56,266 nt of DNA, taken from the IMG/VR virus record IMGVR_UViG_3300046170_000364, positions 1-56,266 of that record, one strand, 5' to 3'. The notes under the pieces were generated by a model that saw only the letters and a list, made by a program, of their open reading frames with translations, made no database searches and had not been told where the DNA came from. Shown here in pieces: positions 17,356 to 26,772 of the stretch. The DNA comes from a virus. Each line of letters starts with the position of its first letter. Position 1 is the first letter of the stretch. The translations under genes were made by a program, and so were the position numbers.

Positions 17356-20300
17356 GCAGCTTACTTCCATCTGATAAGTATCTTGCCTCGATGCTGGGGC
17401 TAACTGATGAGGAGTATTCCTGGTTTAAGGCTGAGGTGCGAAAGCGCAGCGCAGAAGCTCCTGAACCTGCTGTTATTGCAGGGCTTGAAATAGGCGCAAT
17501 TATTGCAATCGCCAATTTAGTAATTGGCGTTGGCCTAACTGTTGTTTCGACGCTGCTAAGACCAAAGCCATCATTTGACCAAAACGAACCAGGCAGACCA
17601 CCTGAATTAAGGGCGACAAGTAGCGGCGGCCAAACAACAACACAGAACCAACGCTTTGCACCAAGATATGGCTTCAATTCAACGCAAGAGATATCCACTT
17701 TAGGATCAATTATTCCGCTTGTTTATACAAATAAAGAAACGATTGCATCTATTGTCTATGGCGGCGTTCGAGTTAATACGCAGCTGCTCTGGTCGCAAAT
17801 TTATAGCCTGGGTGGATCGCAGATGCTACGGGCGATCTTTCTGGTCGGTGAGGGACCAATAGCCGCTATTGAGCCCAGCAATTTTGCGTCTGGTGGCAAT
17901 ACTTTAACTAGCTATGACTTTGGCAATACAACTGCCAACCAGATTGGTTCGAGGATGGCAGTATACGCAAGATATGCAAGTGGTCTTACAACTCGTATTG
18001 CACCAGGAGATCACGTTTACGGGCGAAGTGCAAGCGAAGACATAGGAAATAGCAGCAACTTAGCCGGTTCAGAAGTGTTTGGCGTTCGTGTCGGAAATAA
18101 TATAACTCAGCATTTTTCCGCGACTCAGAAGCCAGCTAACCAGACAACATTTGGTGTGTACGCTTTTTGCGGCAATGATTTTGGGATGCGTCCTAACCCG
18201 ACGTTTGAGCCGCAGGTACGGGCACAGCTGCTACCTGAAGGCGACGAGGGAAAGACTGAAGTTAAATGCGTATTAGACGAGGCAAAATACGCAAGCCGCA
18301 AAAAGGCTCAAGCATTTTATGGATCGCGCAGCGGGATCACGTCTTCAGGGCTGGGAGCTATCGGTGGCACAACCACTTATAAGCTTTTTTCTTCAAGTGA
18401 CAAGGACACTATTTTTAGTCGTGACATTGAAGATCTTACAAATACAGGTTCATGGGTAATCGAAAAAGAGCTAATTACTGCAGAAACTCCAGCGGGTTAT
18501 GTAAAGCAGTTTGATACAGGATCGGGCTCCAACAAAAAGGCTGTTTCTCGTTTCAAAAGCAGCAACATTGAAAATTTAGCTCAAAGCCTTCTAAACAGGC
18601 TGAGTGTAAGCATTACTACAGTAGTTGTAGGCAATAGCGTTACTGTTGCATGGCCGGGAACTACCAGAATTGACCCCACAAACGTAGGAGGATCAAATAA
18701 GGCATATATTGCCGTGAATATTTCTTTTAATAGCAGCGGTCTGGACAGCATTAGTAACAACGACGCAGTTGACACAGAGCTTGAATTACTCAAGGCAAGT
18801 AAGTTTAAGCTTAGATTTAAAAATGATCTTACCGCTGACGATCCCGAAGATGACATAAAAGTAGTTCAGTTTCACAAAATCCTTATAGAAGACGACACCC
18901 AGCAAGAAATCGGGCTTACAGCTCCTTCTACAAGCACAACAAGCATTGACGGGACAACTGTTCTTACTTCTGTTACGTTTCCACAGCTTGACGTTACAAC
19001 ATCTCAGGTGTATCCAAAGTTTAAATTTGATCGTAATACTGCGACTTGGCAGGGTCCAGGGACGACTAGCAACTCATTCACTTTTGTAAGTTGGTTTTCT
19101 ATTAAAGACGCATATGTCGAGAAATGCAAGGACATTGCCTCTGTCGTCGCAGGCCGTCAACAAAGCTGGGATGATTCTATTGTTGTAGGAGAGTTGTATA
19201 AAATTGGTACTGGATTGGCAATTTGTACTAACAGAACCAATGGACCATTTAAGTCTGAAGTTGACGGAGCGACACTAACTGTTGAGGCAACATTCAAAAC
19301 AGTCCGTACCGGAGTCGTTACCACAAATAGTCAATCACAAATAGAAAAAGACGGCGACACATGGCTTAACCAGTTGCTTGCTGGTAGTGGTCCTGAGCCT
19401 CGTAATGTCGCAACAACTGATGGCCATATTATGCGTTGTGCTATTGCAAGCGTATCAACAACAAGGCCGTGTAAAACAGTTGAGTTTGGCATCAGATCTA
19501 CCTTAGGCACACGCATTAACGGGCTAACTAATTTTGACACTTCCAAAGGTTATGACGAGTGCGATAACCGCGCGTGCTTGGATTACAAAGGAAATATTTT
19601 AAACGAAGGCACGGTTTTATACACTGACATACATTCTTCAAACCTTGTCTCAACAACTACTGAACGGTATAGTTTTTTCTACATTAGCTATCGAGTTGCC
19701 GGAACTTCTGGAGCATTTACCCGCCTAAATAACGCATACGGGATTCGGGGCGCAACGTCACAACAAATATTTAATTACATTCAGCTTGATATGCCTAGCG
19801 TCAAGCAATGGGAGTTCCAGATTGAACCGCTTACGGGATACGAAGTTCGCAATCATGTAACAAGTAATTTATACGTTTTAGACGCAAGTTACATATTTGG
19901 AACTACCCAACTGGTTTCGGAAACAGGTGGCATTAGCGTGCTGTTTACAGGCGTACAAATCACAAAAAGTGCAGACACGTTTGCGATCAGCATTGGCCGC
20001 AGACCATCCGCTGAGGGGCAATTAAACTACCCACAAACAGATGCAGATTTCAGCAACGGCGATACTTCGTTAATAGACACTTGGGGCAAATTGGCTGAAA
20101 GTTTTGTGTATGAAGAAATTACATCTTCTGCCGAGACAGGGCCAGAACATGAAATTGTTTACATTAATGAGATAGTACCAAACTCTACTCAAGCAAATTA
20201 CGACAACCTCGCATTAGTAGGCGTCAACATAAATTCGTCAGTGGAATGGCAACAATTCAATCAATTTAGTTGTTACGTGACTGGCGGTAAAACCTGCCGT

Positions 20301-20417
20301 CAACTGCGAAGCAAGCTTAGCTGTAGGAGCAACGCATTTGCTTCCAGATATTGTGCTGGATTTAATGACCAACAGTACCTATGGGAGAGGCGATTTAATT
20401 ACCTGACGACATGGTGA
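17352..20417 (+). CDS. tail tip / central fibre protein (J-like), segment 1
   Basis: Large tail-tip protein; I take ATG 17352, which overlaps the stop of the peptidase gene, over the earlier in-frame codon. A hydrophobic segment IGAIIAIANLVIGVGLTVVSTLL lies at about residues 40-62. The rest is beta-rich hub/fibre sequence. Near the end, one extra T (near 20324) and one extra C (near 20406) break the frame. Repaired, it reads LSVGATHLLPDIVLDLMTNSTYGRGDLITDDMVNFPEF. With segment 2 the protein has about 1,330 residues. Confidence 0.78.
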   Translation: MSSLLPSDKYLASMLGLTDEEYSWFKAEVRKRSAEAPEPAVIAGLEIGAIIAIANLVIGVGLTVVSTLLRPKPSFDQNEPGRPPELRATSSGGQTTTQNQRFAPRYGFNSTQEISTLGSIIPLVYTNKETIASIVYGGVRVNTQLLWSQIYSLGGSQMLRAIFLVGEGPIAAIEPSNFASGGNTLTSYDFGNTTANQIGSRMAVYARYASGLTTRIAPGDHVYGRSASEDIGNSSNLAGSEVFGVRVGNNITQHFSATQKPANQTTFGVYAFCGNDFGMRPNPTFEPQVRAQLLPEGDEGKTEVKCVLDEAKYASRKKAQAFYGSRSGITSSGLGAIGGTTTYKLFSSSDKDTIFSRDIEDLTNTGSWVIEKELITAETPAGYVKQFDTGSGSNKKAVSRFKSSNIENLAQSLLNRLSVSITTVVVGNSVTVAWPGTTRIDPTNVGGSNKAYIAVNISFNSSGLDSISNNDAVDTELELLKASKFKLRFKNDLTADDPEDDIKVVQFHKILIEDDTQQEIGLTAPSTSTTSIDGTTVLTSVTFPQLDVTTSQVYPKFKFDRNTATWQGPGTTSNSFTFVSWFSIKDAYVEKCKDIASVVAGRQQSWDDSIVVGELYKIGTGLAICTNRTNGPFKSEVDGATLTVEATFKTVRTGVVTTNSQSQIEKDGDTWLNQLLAGSGPEPRNVATTDGHIMRCAIASVSTTRPCKTVEFGIRSTLGTRINGLTNFDTSKGYDECDNRACLDYKGNILNEGTVLYTDIHSSNLVSTTTERYSFFYISYRVAGTSGAFTRLNNAYGIRGATSQQIFNYIQLDMPSVKQWEFQIEPLTGYEVRNHVTSNLYVLDASYIFGTTQLVSETGGISVLFTGVQITKSADTFAISIGRRPSAEGQLNYPQTDADFSNGDTSLIDTWGKLAESFVYEEITSSAETGPEHEIVYINEIVPNSTQANYDNLALVGVNINSSVEWQQFNQFSCYVTGGKTCRQLRSKLSCRSNAFASRYCAGFNDQQYLWERRFNYLTTW

Positions 20418-21340
20418 ATTTCCCTGAGTTTACAGCTGCAGCTAATTGGTGTTACTCCCGCAAATATTTCTTTGACGGTGTAATAGCTGACAAGATTAAC
20501 ATTCGTCAATGGTGCGCTGATGTTGCAGCAACACACCTGTTAATTTTTGGCGAGTCTGACGGCAAGTTTTTCCTGCGTCCAGCTCTGCAGTTCGATGCTG
20601 TGGCAATCACGGGCCTGTTTACTGCAGGCAATATCGTCGAAAATAGCTTCAAGCTTCAGTATTTTGATCCTGAAGAACGCGACCCGATCCAGGTGTCGGT
20701 TCGTTACCGCGAAGAACGCGCAAGCACAAACCTGGATAATCCAGGAATGTTCCCGACCGTTCGCGAAGTGTTGGTGCGTGAATCATCAGCGAGCGAGACG
20801 GTATCTCTAGAAACCATTGATATGTCTGACTATTGCACCAGCCGACAACATGCCATTGATGCTGCAAAATTCGTTATCAGGATGAGGCGCATCCCTACTC
20901 ATACTGTTTCGTTCACAACAACGCATGAGGGCGTTTTGATGGCAATGGCACCAGGCGATTACATCAAAGTCGGGATGGACGCTACTGAGTACGACGAGTT
21001 CAATAACGGAGTCGTAACTCCTGAGGGTGCATTGGTCAGTACAACATCATTAGCTGACGGTTCCTATGCCGTAATTGCTTGGAACGGTGACGCTGATACA
21101 GCACCAGCTGACACCACGCTGGTTGTTAGCAACAGCGGCAAGACAGCGACACCTACGGGAGTTGTATTCACAGTTAAGCTTCCCAGCACACAGGTTCGCA
21201 CCTACCAGATTGAGCGCATAACGCCAACTGAAGAGGGCACGTTTACAATTGACGCAGTGCACATGCCAACCAACAGCTCAGACATCCTTGAGCTAGCCGA
21301 TGGCTTCGACACCGCTGGTAACTGGAGCATTCAAGACTGA
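20411..21340 (+). CDS. tail tip / central fibre protein (J-like), segment 2
   Basis: C-terminal 310 residues of the tail-tip protein. It has the putative phage-tail domain features ANWCYSRKYFFDGVIADKINIRQWCADVAA and DPIQVSVRYREER, then a Thr-rich beta tail (HTVSFTTTHEGVLMAMAPGDYIKV). The start as written is artificial: coding joins from the previous frame across the extra C. The stop overlaps the next ATG (TGATG at 21339-21342). Confidence 0.78.
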   Translation: MVNFPEFTAAANWCYSRKYFFDGVIADKINIRQWCADVAATHLLIFGESDGKFFLRPALQFDAVAITGLFTAGNIVENSFKLQYFDPEERDPIQVSVRYREERASTNLDNPGMFPTVREVLVRESSASETVSLETIDMSDYCTSRQHAIDAAKFVIRMRRIPTHTVSFTTTHEGVLMAMAPGDYIKVGMDATEYDEFNNGVVTPEGALVSTTSLADGSYAVIAWNGDADTAPADTTLVVSNSGKTATPTGVVFTVKLPSTQVRTYQIERITPTEEGTFTIDAVHMPTNSSDILELADGFDTAGNWSIQD

Positions 21341-21747
21341 TGGCGACAACATTTCCCAGCATTGCACCAACAAGACGCAGATTTGTTGCACCAACATGGC
21401 CCACTAAAACGCAAACTTCTCAATCCGGCGTGATCACCCGTAGGCTCTGGGGCAGCAGGCCGAGCCAAGCCAAACTTAGCCTGACATTCGGCAACATCAG
21501 CGACACCAACACAGCAGCAATCCTCAGCGCATATAACAGCGCAAAAGGCTCAGTTGATAGTCTGACTTTGCCGACACAGATATTTGCTGGAGCGGATGCC
21601 GCCTTAAAAAGCTGGCTGAATGCCAGCGCGACAGGGGCAGGATTGTTGTGGTCTTTTAGCGAAGGATCACCACCACAAGTCGAGAGTGTTTACCCAGGTC
21701 GCTCCAATGTGGCTGTCGAGTTGACTGCAGAGCTTAGAATGAATTAA
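21340..21747 (+). CDS. tail protein, unknown family
   Basis: 135 residues, Ser/Thr/Ala-rich, with FGNISDTNTAAILSAYNSAKGSVDSLTLP in the middle. Such proteins sit at the distal tail in cyanobacterial siphoviruses. No catalytic motif. The overlap with the J-like gene argues for co-translation. It could be a small distal-tail or wedge protein. Confidence 0.6.
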   Translation: MATTFPSIAPTRRRFVAPTWPTKTQTSQSGVITRRLWGSRPSQAKLSLTFGNISDTNTAAILSAYNSAKGSVDSLTLPTQIFAGADAALKSWLNASATGAGLLWSFSEGSPPQVESVYPGRSNVAVELTAELRMN

Positions 21748-21761
21748 ATCTCAGTGTAGTC

Positions 21762-22178
21762 ATGTCAGTACGGACAGCCGCAACCGCGCAATTAGGCTTC
21801 AGTGCAGCGGGCACCGGCACATACACAACCATCGCAAAAGTGCGTAACATCACGTTAGACATTAACCGCGATGCGTTGGAAACAACTGGCATCGGCGAGA
21901 CAGATCGCACCTACGCCTACGGTATCCGTGGGACAAGCGGCAGTGGCACGCTGCTGTACGATTCCGCTGACACTGGCACTACCGCCATAATCAACCAGAT
22001 CCTCGCCGAGACTGAAGCTCTTTCAACCATACAGCTAACGCTCGACACCAACAGCGCCGCTGGCACGATCACGGGTTCTGTCCTGATCACCGCAACCGGC
22101 GCATCCGTAAGCGTGGGTGATCTGATCACCGTGCCGATCAGTTTCACGATGTCTGGCAAGCCCGCTGGCAACTTCTGA
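21762..22178 (+). CDS. second tail-tube-like protein
   Basis: 138 residues: MSVRTAATAQLGFSAAGTGTYTTIAKVRNITLDINRDALETTGIG, then SVGDLITVPISFTMSGKP. This is the strand pattern of the tail tube fold (short type), unlike the longer protein at 8956. It lies after the tail tip rather than before the chaperones, so it may build an inner ring, a distal-tail extension or a decoration. The fold is inferred from pattern only. Confidence 0.55.
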   Translation: MSVRTAATAQLGFSAAGTGTYTTIAKVRNITLDINRDALETTGIGETDRTYAYGIRGTSGSGTLLYDSADTGTTAIINQILAETEALSTIQLTLDTNSAAGTITGSVLITATGASVSVGDLITVPISFTMSGKPAGNF

Positions 22179-23215
22179 TGGCAATACTCGGCAACGGTGG
22201 CATTCTTGAACTAAGCCGTGAATGGCCGGAGCCTAGGGCTTTGGCTCCTAATGCGCTGAATACTGCTACTGCAACTTTATCTATTGATGATCCCCGTTAT
22301 TGGACTGGGGATCGGGTCATTATTGCGGCTGAGGGCGGTCTGCCGATTGACGCCAATGGAGATGGTTACGCCGACAACCCAGGCGGACACGGTATTTACT
22401 ACGGCAGCATTTACGATCTTGGCCCTGCTCGCGTCCATGTGACTGCTCCAAGTGCTGATTACTACCAATCAACTAATACGGTCCCGTTTTATAACACTGC
22501 GGCCACTACTGGATTAACGACACAGGCTGACGTTTACATCAATATGGACGACTTGGATCGTGCCAAGCTTTACAACAATGCGATTTCAGCTTATAACGCA
22601 GATTCTGGTCAGATCGTTGAGCTAAAAAGCGTCAATACTGAAAACCTTGTTATCACACGTTATAGCGACGCACCCGGATACTCCAATGCCATTAACTCTG
22701 CTGCATCCAGCATTAAGCCGCTAACACTGCCATCAACTAGTCAAAAGCTAGAAGATGTGATCACGGTGCCGTCTGGAGTGACTGCCGTTGCAAGCGACCC
22801 TGATTCCAGAGGCTGGCTTGTTCAATGCGACCTGCAGGAATGGGCACTCAGTGTTGATGCAGACAATTTAGACATGACTGCCATCGGCGAAACATTTGGC
22901 GAGAGCGCGAAATCACTGGTGCGCGGCGCTGGTTCGCTTACGTTCTTGGTTGATCAGCGCCATGTGGATGGAGATCAAAGCAGCATGACATTATTGAGGT
23001 TAGTCATGCTGACGGAAAAGCAAGCTAAGTCGAACGCCAAGTTCTACCTGTTTAAAGACCGCAGTTCAGTACTGCCCCAGGTAGGTTCCACTGCTTACTA
23101 CGACTGCGATATTCTGCTAACGAACACACGCCTTAACGTAAAAGCCACCGACATCATCTCCGGCAGCAGTGACTTTGTGGCAACAGGAGAGATTGCGATA
23201 AAATTCCAACCTTGA
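22178..23215 (+). CDS. distal tail structural protein, unknown
   Basis: 345 residues, beta-rich. It starts MAILGNGGILELSREWPEP, has a possible metal-binding loop (DANGDGYADNPGG at about residues 56-68), and ends SSDFVATGEIAIKFQP. The DxNxDG spacing resembles a calcium loop. The overlap TGATG with the previous gene ties the two. Proteins of this kind can form baseplate-like disks; the function here is not shown. Confidence 0.55.
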   Translation: MAILGNGGILELSREWPEPRALAPNALNTATATLSIDDPRYWTGDRVIIAAEGGLPIDANGDGYADNPGGHGIYYGSIYDLGPARVHVTAPSADYYQSTNTVPFYNTAATTGLTTQADVYINMDDLDRAKLYNNAISAYNADSGQIVELKSVNTENLVITRYSDAPGYSNAINSAASSIKPLTLPSTSQKLEDVITVPSGVTAVASDPDSRGWLVQCDLQEWALSVDADNLDMTAIGETFGESAKSLVRGAGSLTFLVDQRHVDGDQSSMTLLRLVMLTEKQAKSNAKFYLFKDRSSVLPQVGSTAYYDCDILLTNTRLNVKATDIISGSSDFVATGEIAIKFQP

Positions 23216-23254
23216 TAGACTAGCTTTACTGGTTAGAAGAAGGATTTTAAGCCT

Positions 23255-23788
23255 GTGTCGTCGCTAGAACTTGCAGGCGCTACCGGCGCTTTAGACAATA
23301 TCAATGCAACGCAGGCTGAGTTCCGAGTTCAGATTGCAGCCCTCAACGACTTAATGCGTCAGGTTGCTGGTACTGCCAACGTGGCAGCCGGTAGCACTGA
23401 AATGGTGGACCCGCTAACAGCGCCGTTCACGTTATATGTCAACCCATACATTGGAGAGGATACGTTTGCCGGTGGTTCGTACAACACCTATGAAGCCCCC
23501 GGTGGCAGTACAGACGAAGAAATAATCGAAGCCAAACTAAAACGCCTAGATAAACAACGCCTTACCTGTGGCTTTAGTCCTCAGCGTCCATTTAAAACTA
23601 TTAACCGCGCAGTAATTGAAGCTGCGATTATTACTAGCAAAGACTGGTACACAATTACAGACCCGAAAGCGCATCTTGACTGTGTCTCAATCGTTATTGC
23701 CCCAGGCGTTCACACTATTTATAACGATCCAGGCACTGGCACGCCTATTACTTGGTCGATGGGTATGAGCCGACACCTGCAGACCTAA
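23255..23788 (+). CDS. cyanophage-type large structural/fibre protein, segment 1
   Basis: Starts at GTG 23255 with AGAAGGA about eleven bases upstream. Residues about 65-150 contain TAPFTLYVNPYIGEDTFAGGS, IEAKLKRLDKQRLTCGFSPQRPFKTINRAVIEAAIITSK (in pieces), then SIVIAPGVHTIYNDPG. I recognise this block from virion structural proteins of marine cyanophages; it begins a right-handed beta-helix. One missing G near 23754 (TGG for TGGG) breaks the frame; repaired it reads ITWVDGYEPTPADLIKFNP. Confidence 0.75.
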   Translation: MSSLELAGATGALDNINATQAEFRVQIAALNDLMRQVAGTANVAAGSTEMVDPLTAPFTLYVNPYIGEDTFAGGSYNTYEAPGGSTDEEIIEAKLKRLDKQRLTCGFSPQRPFKTINRAVIEAAIITSKDWYTITDPKAHLDCVSIVIAPGVHTIYNDPGTGTPITWSMGMSRHLQT

Positions 23789-26763
23789 TCAAATTCAATC
23801 CGACTGACGGTGGGGTATTACTGCCACGAGGGTGCAGCCTGTGCGGTCCTGACTTACGCAAATGCACATTCCGCCCGACTTATGTCCCAACTCCTGCTGA
23901 CGAACTTGCAGACCGCAGCAATCGTAGTGAGATCTTCAAAGTTACCGGAACGGGCTACTTTTTTGGCTTCTCGATTTTTGACAAAATAAATACGACAACT
24001 AGCCATCATTTGCTGTCTGCTTTTGGTTTCGCTAGTGAGACGGAACTCGATGCGTTTTACACAAAGATCCGCACCTACGTTGGTAGCCCTGCAAATTTAA
24101 GCGATGCGATAGCCGTTACCCGTGACACTGAATATAAAATTGTTGGCCCAATTGAGGGTACACCAACTTCAGCGTGGGACACGACCCAATCAGCATCACC
24201 GTACGTTTTTAACTGCTCGATCCGTTCTGAGTACGGCCTAGGCGGCATTCACGCTGATGGAGCGAAGGTTGAGGGCTTGAAGTCAATGGTGACCGCTAAT
24301 TTCACTGGCGTTTCACTTCAAAAAGACATGAGCTGCTGGGAGCTTTATAGCGGCGGTACATGGGTCGAAATGCCTGATTATGAAACTTATATCAGCAGCG
24401 ATCCAAATAATGTTCGGATGAAGCCAGCGCGGCGTAGCTTACATATTCGCGCTATTAATAACGCCTTTATCCAAGAAGTCTCAATTTTTGCAATTGGGCA
24501 AGGAATCCACCATGCAACTGAAAGTGGAGCTGAAGTAAGCATTACTAACAGCAACTCTTCCTTTGGTGGTTGTGTCGCATTATCTAGCGGTTACAAAACA
24601 GAAGCATTTGGTATCGATTCTGAATGGCGTTTTGCTTACTTTAATGTACCACTAAATATCAGCGAAAAAACCGGCAACGTCCAAAAATATTTTCTTGGCA
24701 CAATCAGCAATTATGCAGATGGCCAATTTCGCTTCGACATGGCGCAAGACCTAGTTGCGGCTGATGGCTCTACAACAGTGCCAAAGATTCTTGGCGATCT
24801 GGGTTACACCTTGCGCGAAGACAGCTATGTATGGGTTGAAAATCCCAATGGCACGGACTGGCGAGCACAATTAAATGCTAGTGCCTGGAGTACTAGCGAC
24901 CCTAATCGCATTTACTTGAAGGCTAACTCGCCACTTCAAGATGAAGATAATGTCAGCCCAGGCATATCGGTAAGCTCAGTAATTAACCGAGCAATTGGCC
25001 GTCGAGTCTATGTTCGTCGCTTGGTAGACACCCGCACAGCATCTGAACGCCGGTTAAGTATCGGCATGTTTGCAGTGCAGGAATCTACTCGCGTGGTACA
25101 GCGCGACTACATCTTGCAGCTTGATCCAACAGCACCAGTTCTGGTCGGTGATGTTGACCCTTACGTGAATGGCACGTTACCTACAAGTGATCCGTTGGCA
25201 GTTACCACTGTCGCGCAAAAGGACATTTCTGGAACGGACTTCCCGCAGTTCAGCTCTACCTACAAAGGGATGGAGATCCAGCTACGTCGTACCAATCCAG
25301 CCGTAAGCTACGCGGCCAGTACTTTTTATCGCGAGGGCACAACTGCTATCTACGCAGAAAAGCATTTTACGGCTTTGCGTGATGTGACTACGCCTAGCTC
25401 TGGTGGTCCTAATCCAACGGATTGGCAGGAGTCATTTGTTCACATGCCTAGCAGTTTCAGCCCAGACGAAAAGCTAGATAATCAAAGCTATACAATTACG
25501 CTCGATGATGATACTGAAAATAGTCAGTTCAGTACGACGCTAGGCTTTGATTTTTCAACGCTTTGGACTACGAGTGCAGGCGCTGGCACCGTTACTGAGT
25601 CGATTCAAAATCAGTACCAGACAAGTAATGATTATCAAGGTGCTTATACGCTTTTGAGGGCGCTAGGTTTCAGCGTGGCCGCAAGTCATGCAGCATTACA
25701 GCCAAGAGTAACTGATGCCCGGATTCGTAAAGTTAATAGTACTGCAGACTTCCCTACTGCTCCATCAGGTGGTTTAGCGACAGCACGAAACGCTTGGGCA
25801 GCTGAGTTTTGTAGGCCATCAGTTTTAAGATTATTTGCTCACGCCTTTGAATGGGCCGGAACGCTGAATTACAGCAAGGCGTTTCCAGCTGTACAGCAAC
25901 AATTAACCCCGTTAAATAAGTTTAGCTACTACTTTACCAACAAACTTGGGGGCCGTGTTTATCCCTCTGGTTTCAATGAAGAGGGCTACATCGTCAAGAG
26001 CACCGGCATCGAAGATCTAAATACCGGTCAAGAGCAAAGCCTAACAGCACTGGCCAGCGTTGAAGAAGATCCGGTTACAGAGTTTCCATCTGGCATCAGT
26101 GCTCAGGGCGAAAGTTTCTTTAACGATATTAAGATCCAAGGCGAAGCAGAATTTACTCTTAGTGCTGATCTGTCTACAGCTGAAAACTCACTTGGGCCTG
26201 TATCACTAGCAACCATTGAAGATGTTCAAGGCGCTGCAAAGGCTGTAAATGATGCAAGCATTCTGGACAACAACCAGCCGAAAGTAATCACAAACCTCAG
26301 CCTAAATTACTGGCGTGAGTACAACGCATTACTGAGCGGCAAGGTCTTTAGTTTTGAAGCTGGCACTGATGCTGATGAGGTGCCCGTGTCTGGGATGCTG
26401 GGTCGTATGGCATTTGTTGATGAATGGTGCGGCTACGCTCAAGGCGGTGGTGCTGTTACACAAGCAACTAGCAAAGCTACGGGCGCAACATTGAACACAC
26501 CATGCGGCCAGATCACAATGAACGGGGCTGCACTTGCTGCAGGTACTGCTGTTTCCTTTACACTGACTAATAGCCAGATTAGTCCGCAAGATGTTATTGC
26601 TGTCAGCATTAAATCCGGCGCTACGGCTGGCGCTTATTCGGTCAGTACGTTGGACATCGCAAGCGGTTCGGTAAAGATTGCACTGCGAAACCTTACCGCT
26701 GGGTCACTGTCTGAAGCGGTGGTTCTGAACTACGTAATCATCAAGTCCACCACAACCGCCTGA
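23752..26763 (+). CDS. cyanophage-type large structural/fibre protein, segment 2
   Basis: Remaining about 1,000 residues. The N-terminal part continues a pectin-lyase-like beta-helix (GGVLLPRGCSLCGPDLRKCTFRP; GLGGIHADGAKVEGLKSMVTANFTGVSL; AIGQGIHHATESGAEVSITNSNSSFGG). Globular beta domains follow. It is most likely a tail spike or baseplate-attached fibre. Total length with segment 1 is about 1,170 residues. Confidence 0.72.
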   Translation: MVDGYEPTPADLIKFNPTDGGVLLPRGCSLCGPDLRKCTFRPTYVPTPADELADRSNRSEIFKVTGTGYFFGFSIFDKINTTTSHHLLSAFGFASETELDAFYTKIRTYVGSPANLSDAIAVTRDTEYKIVGPIEGTPTSAWDTTQSASPYVFNCSIRSEYGLGGIHADGAKVEGLKSMVTANFTGVSLQKDMSCWELYSGGTWVEMPDYETYISSDPNNVRMKPARRSLHIRAINNAFIQEVSIFAIGQGIHHATESGAEVSITNSNSSFGGCVALSSGYKTEAFGIDSEWRFAYFNVPLNISEKTGNVQKYFLGTISNYADGQFRFDMAQDLVAADGSTTVPKILGDLGYTLREDSYVWVENPNGTDWRAQLNASAWSTSDPNRIYLKANSPLQDEDNVSPGISVSSVINRAIGRRVYVRRLVDTRTASERRLSIGMFAVQESTRVVQRDYILQLDPTAPVLVGDVDPYVNGTLPTSDPLAVTTVAQKDISGTDFPQFSSTYKGMEIQLRRTNPAVSYAASTFYREGTTAIYAEKHFTALRDVTTPSSGGPNPTDWQESFVHMPSSFSPDEKLDNQSYTITLDDDTENSQFSTTLGFDFSTLWTTSAGAGTVTESIQNQYQTSNDYQGAYTLLRALGFSVAASHAALQPRVTDARIRKVNSTADFPTAPSGGLATARNAWAAEFCRPSVLRLFAHAFEWAGTLNYSKAFPAVQQQLTPLNKFSYYFTNKLGGRVYPSGFNEEGYIVKSTGIEDLNTGQEQSLTALASVEEDPVTEFPSGISAQGESFFNDIKIQGEAEFTLSADLSTAENSLGPVSLATIEDVQGAAKAVNDASILDNNQPKVITNLSLNYWREYNALLSGKVFSFEAGTDADEVPVSGMLGRMAFVDEWCGYAQGGGAVTQATSKATGATLNTPCGQITMNGAALAAGTAVSFTLTNSQISPQDVIAVSIKSGATAGAYSVSTLDIASGSVKIALRNLTAGSLSEAVVLNYVIIKSTTTA

Positions 26764-26772
26764 TTTTCTGCT

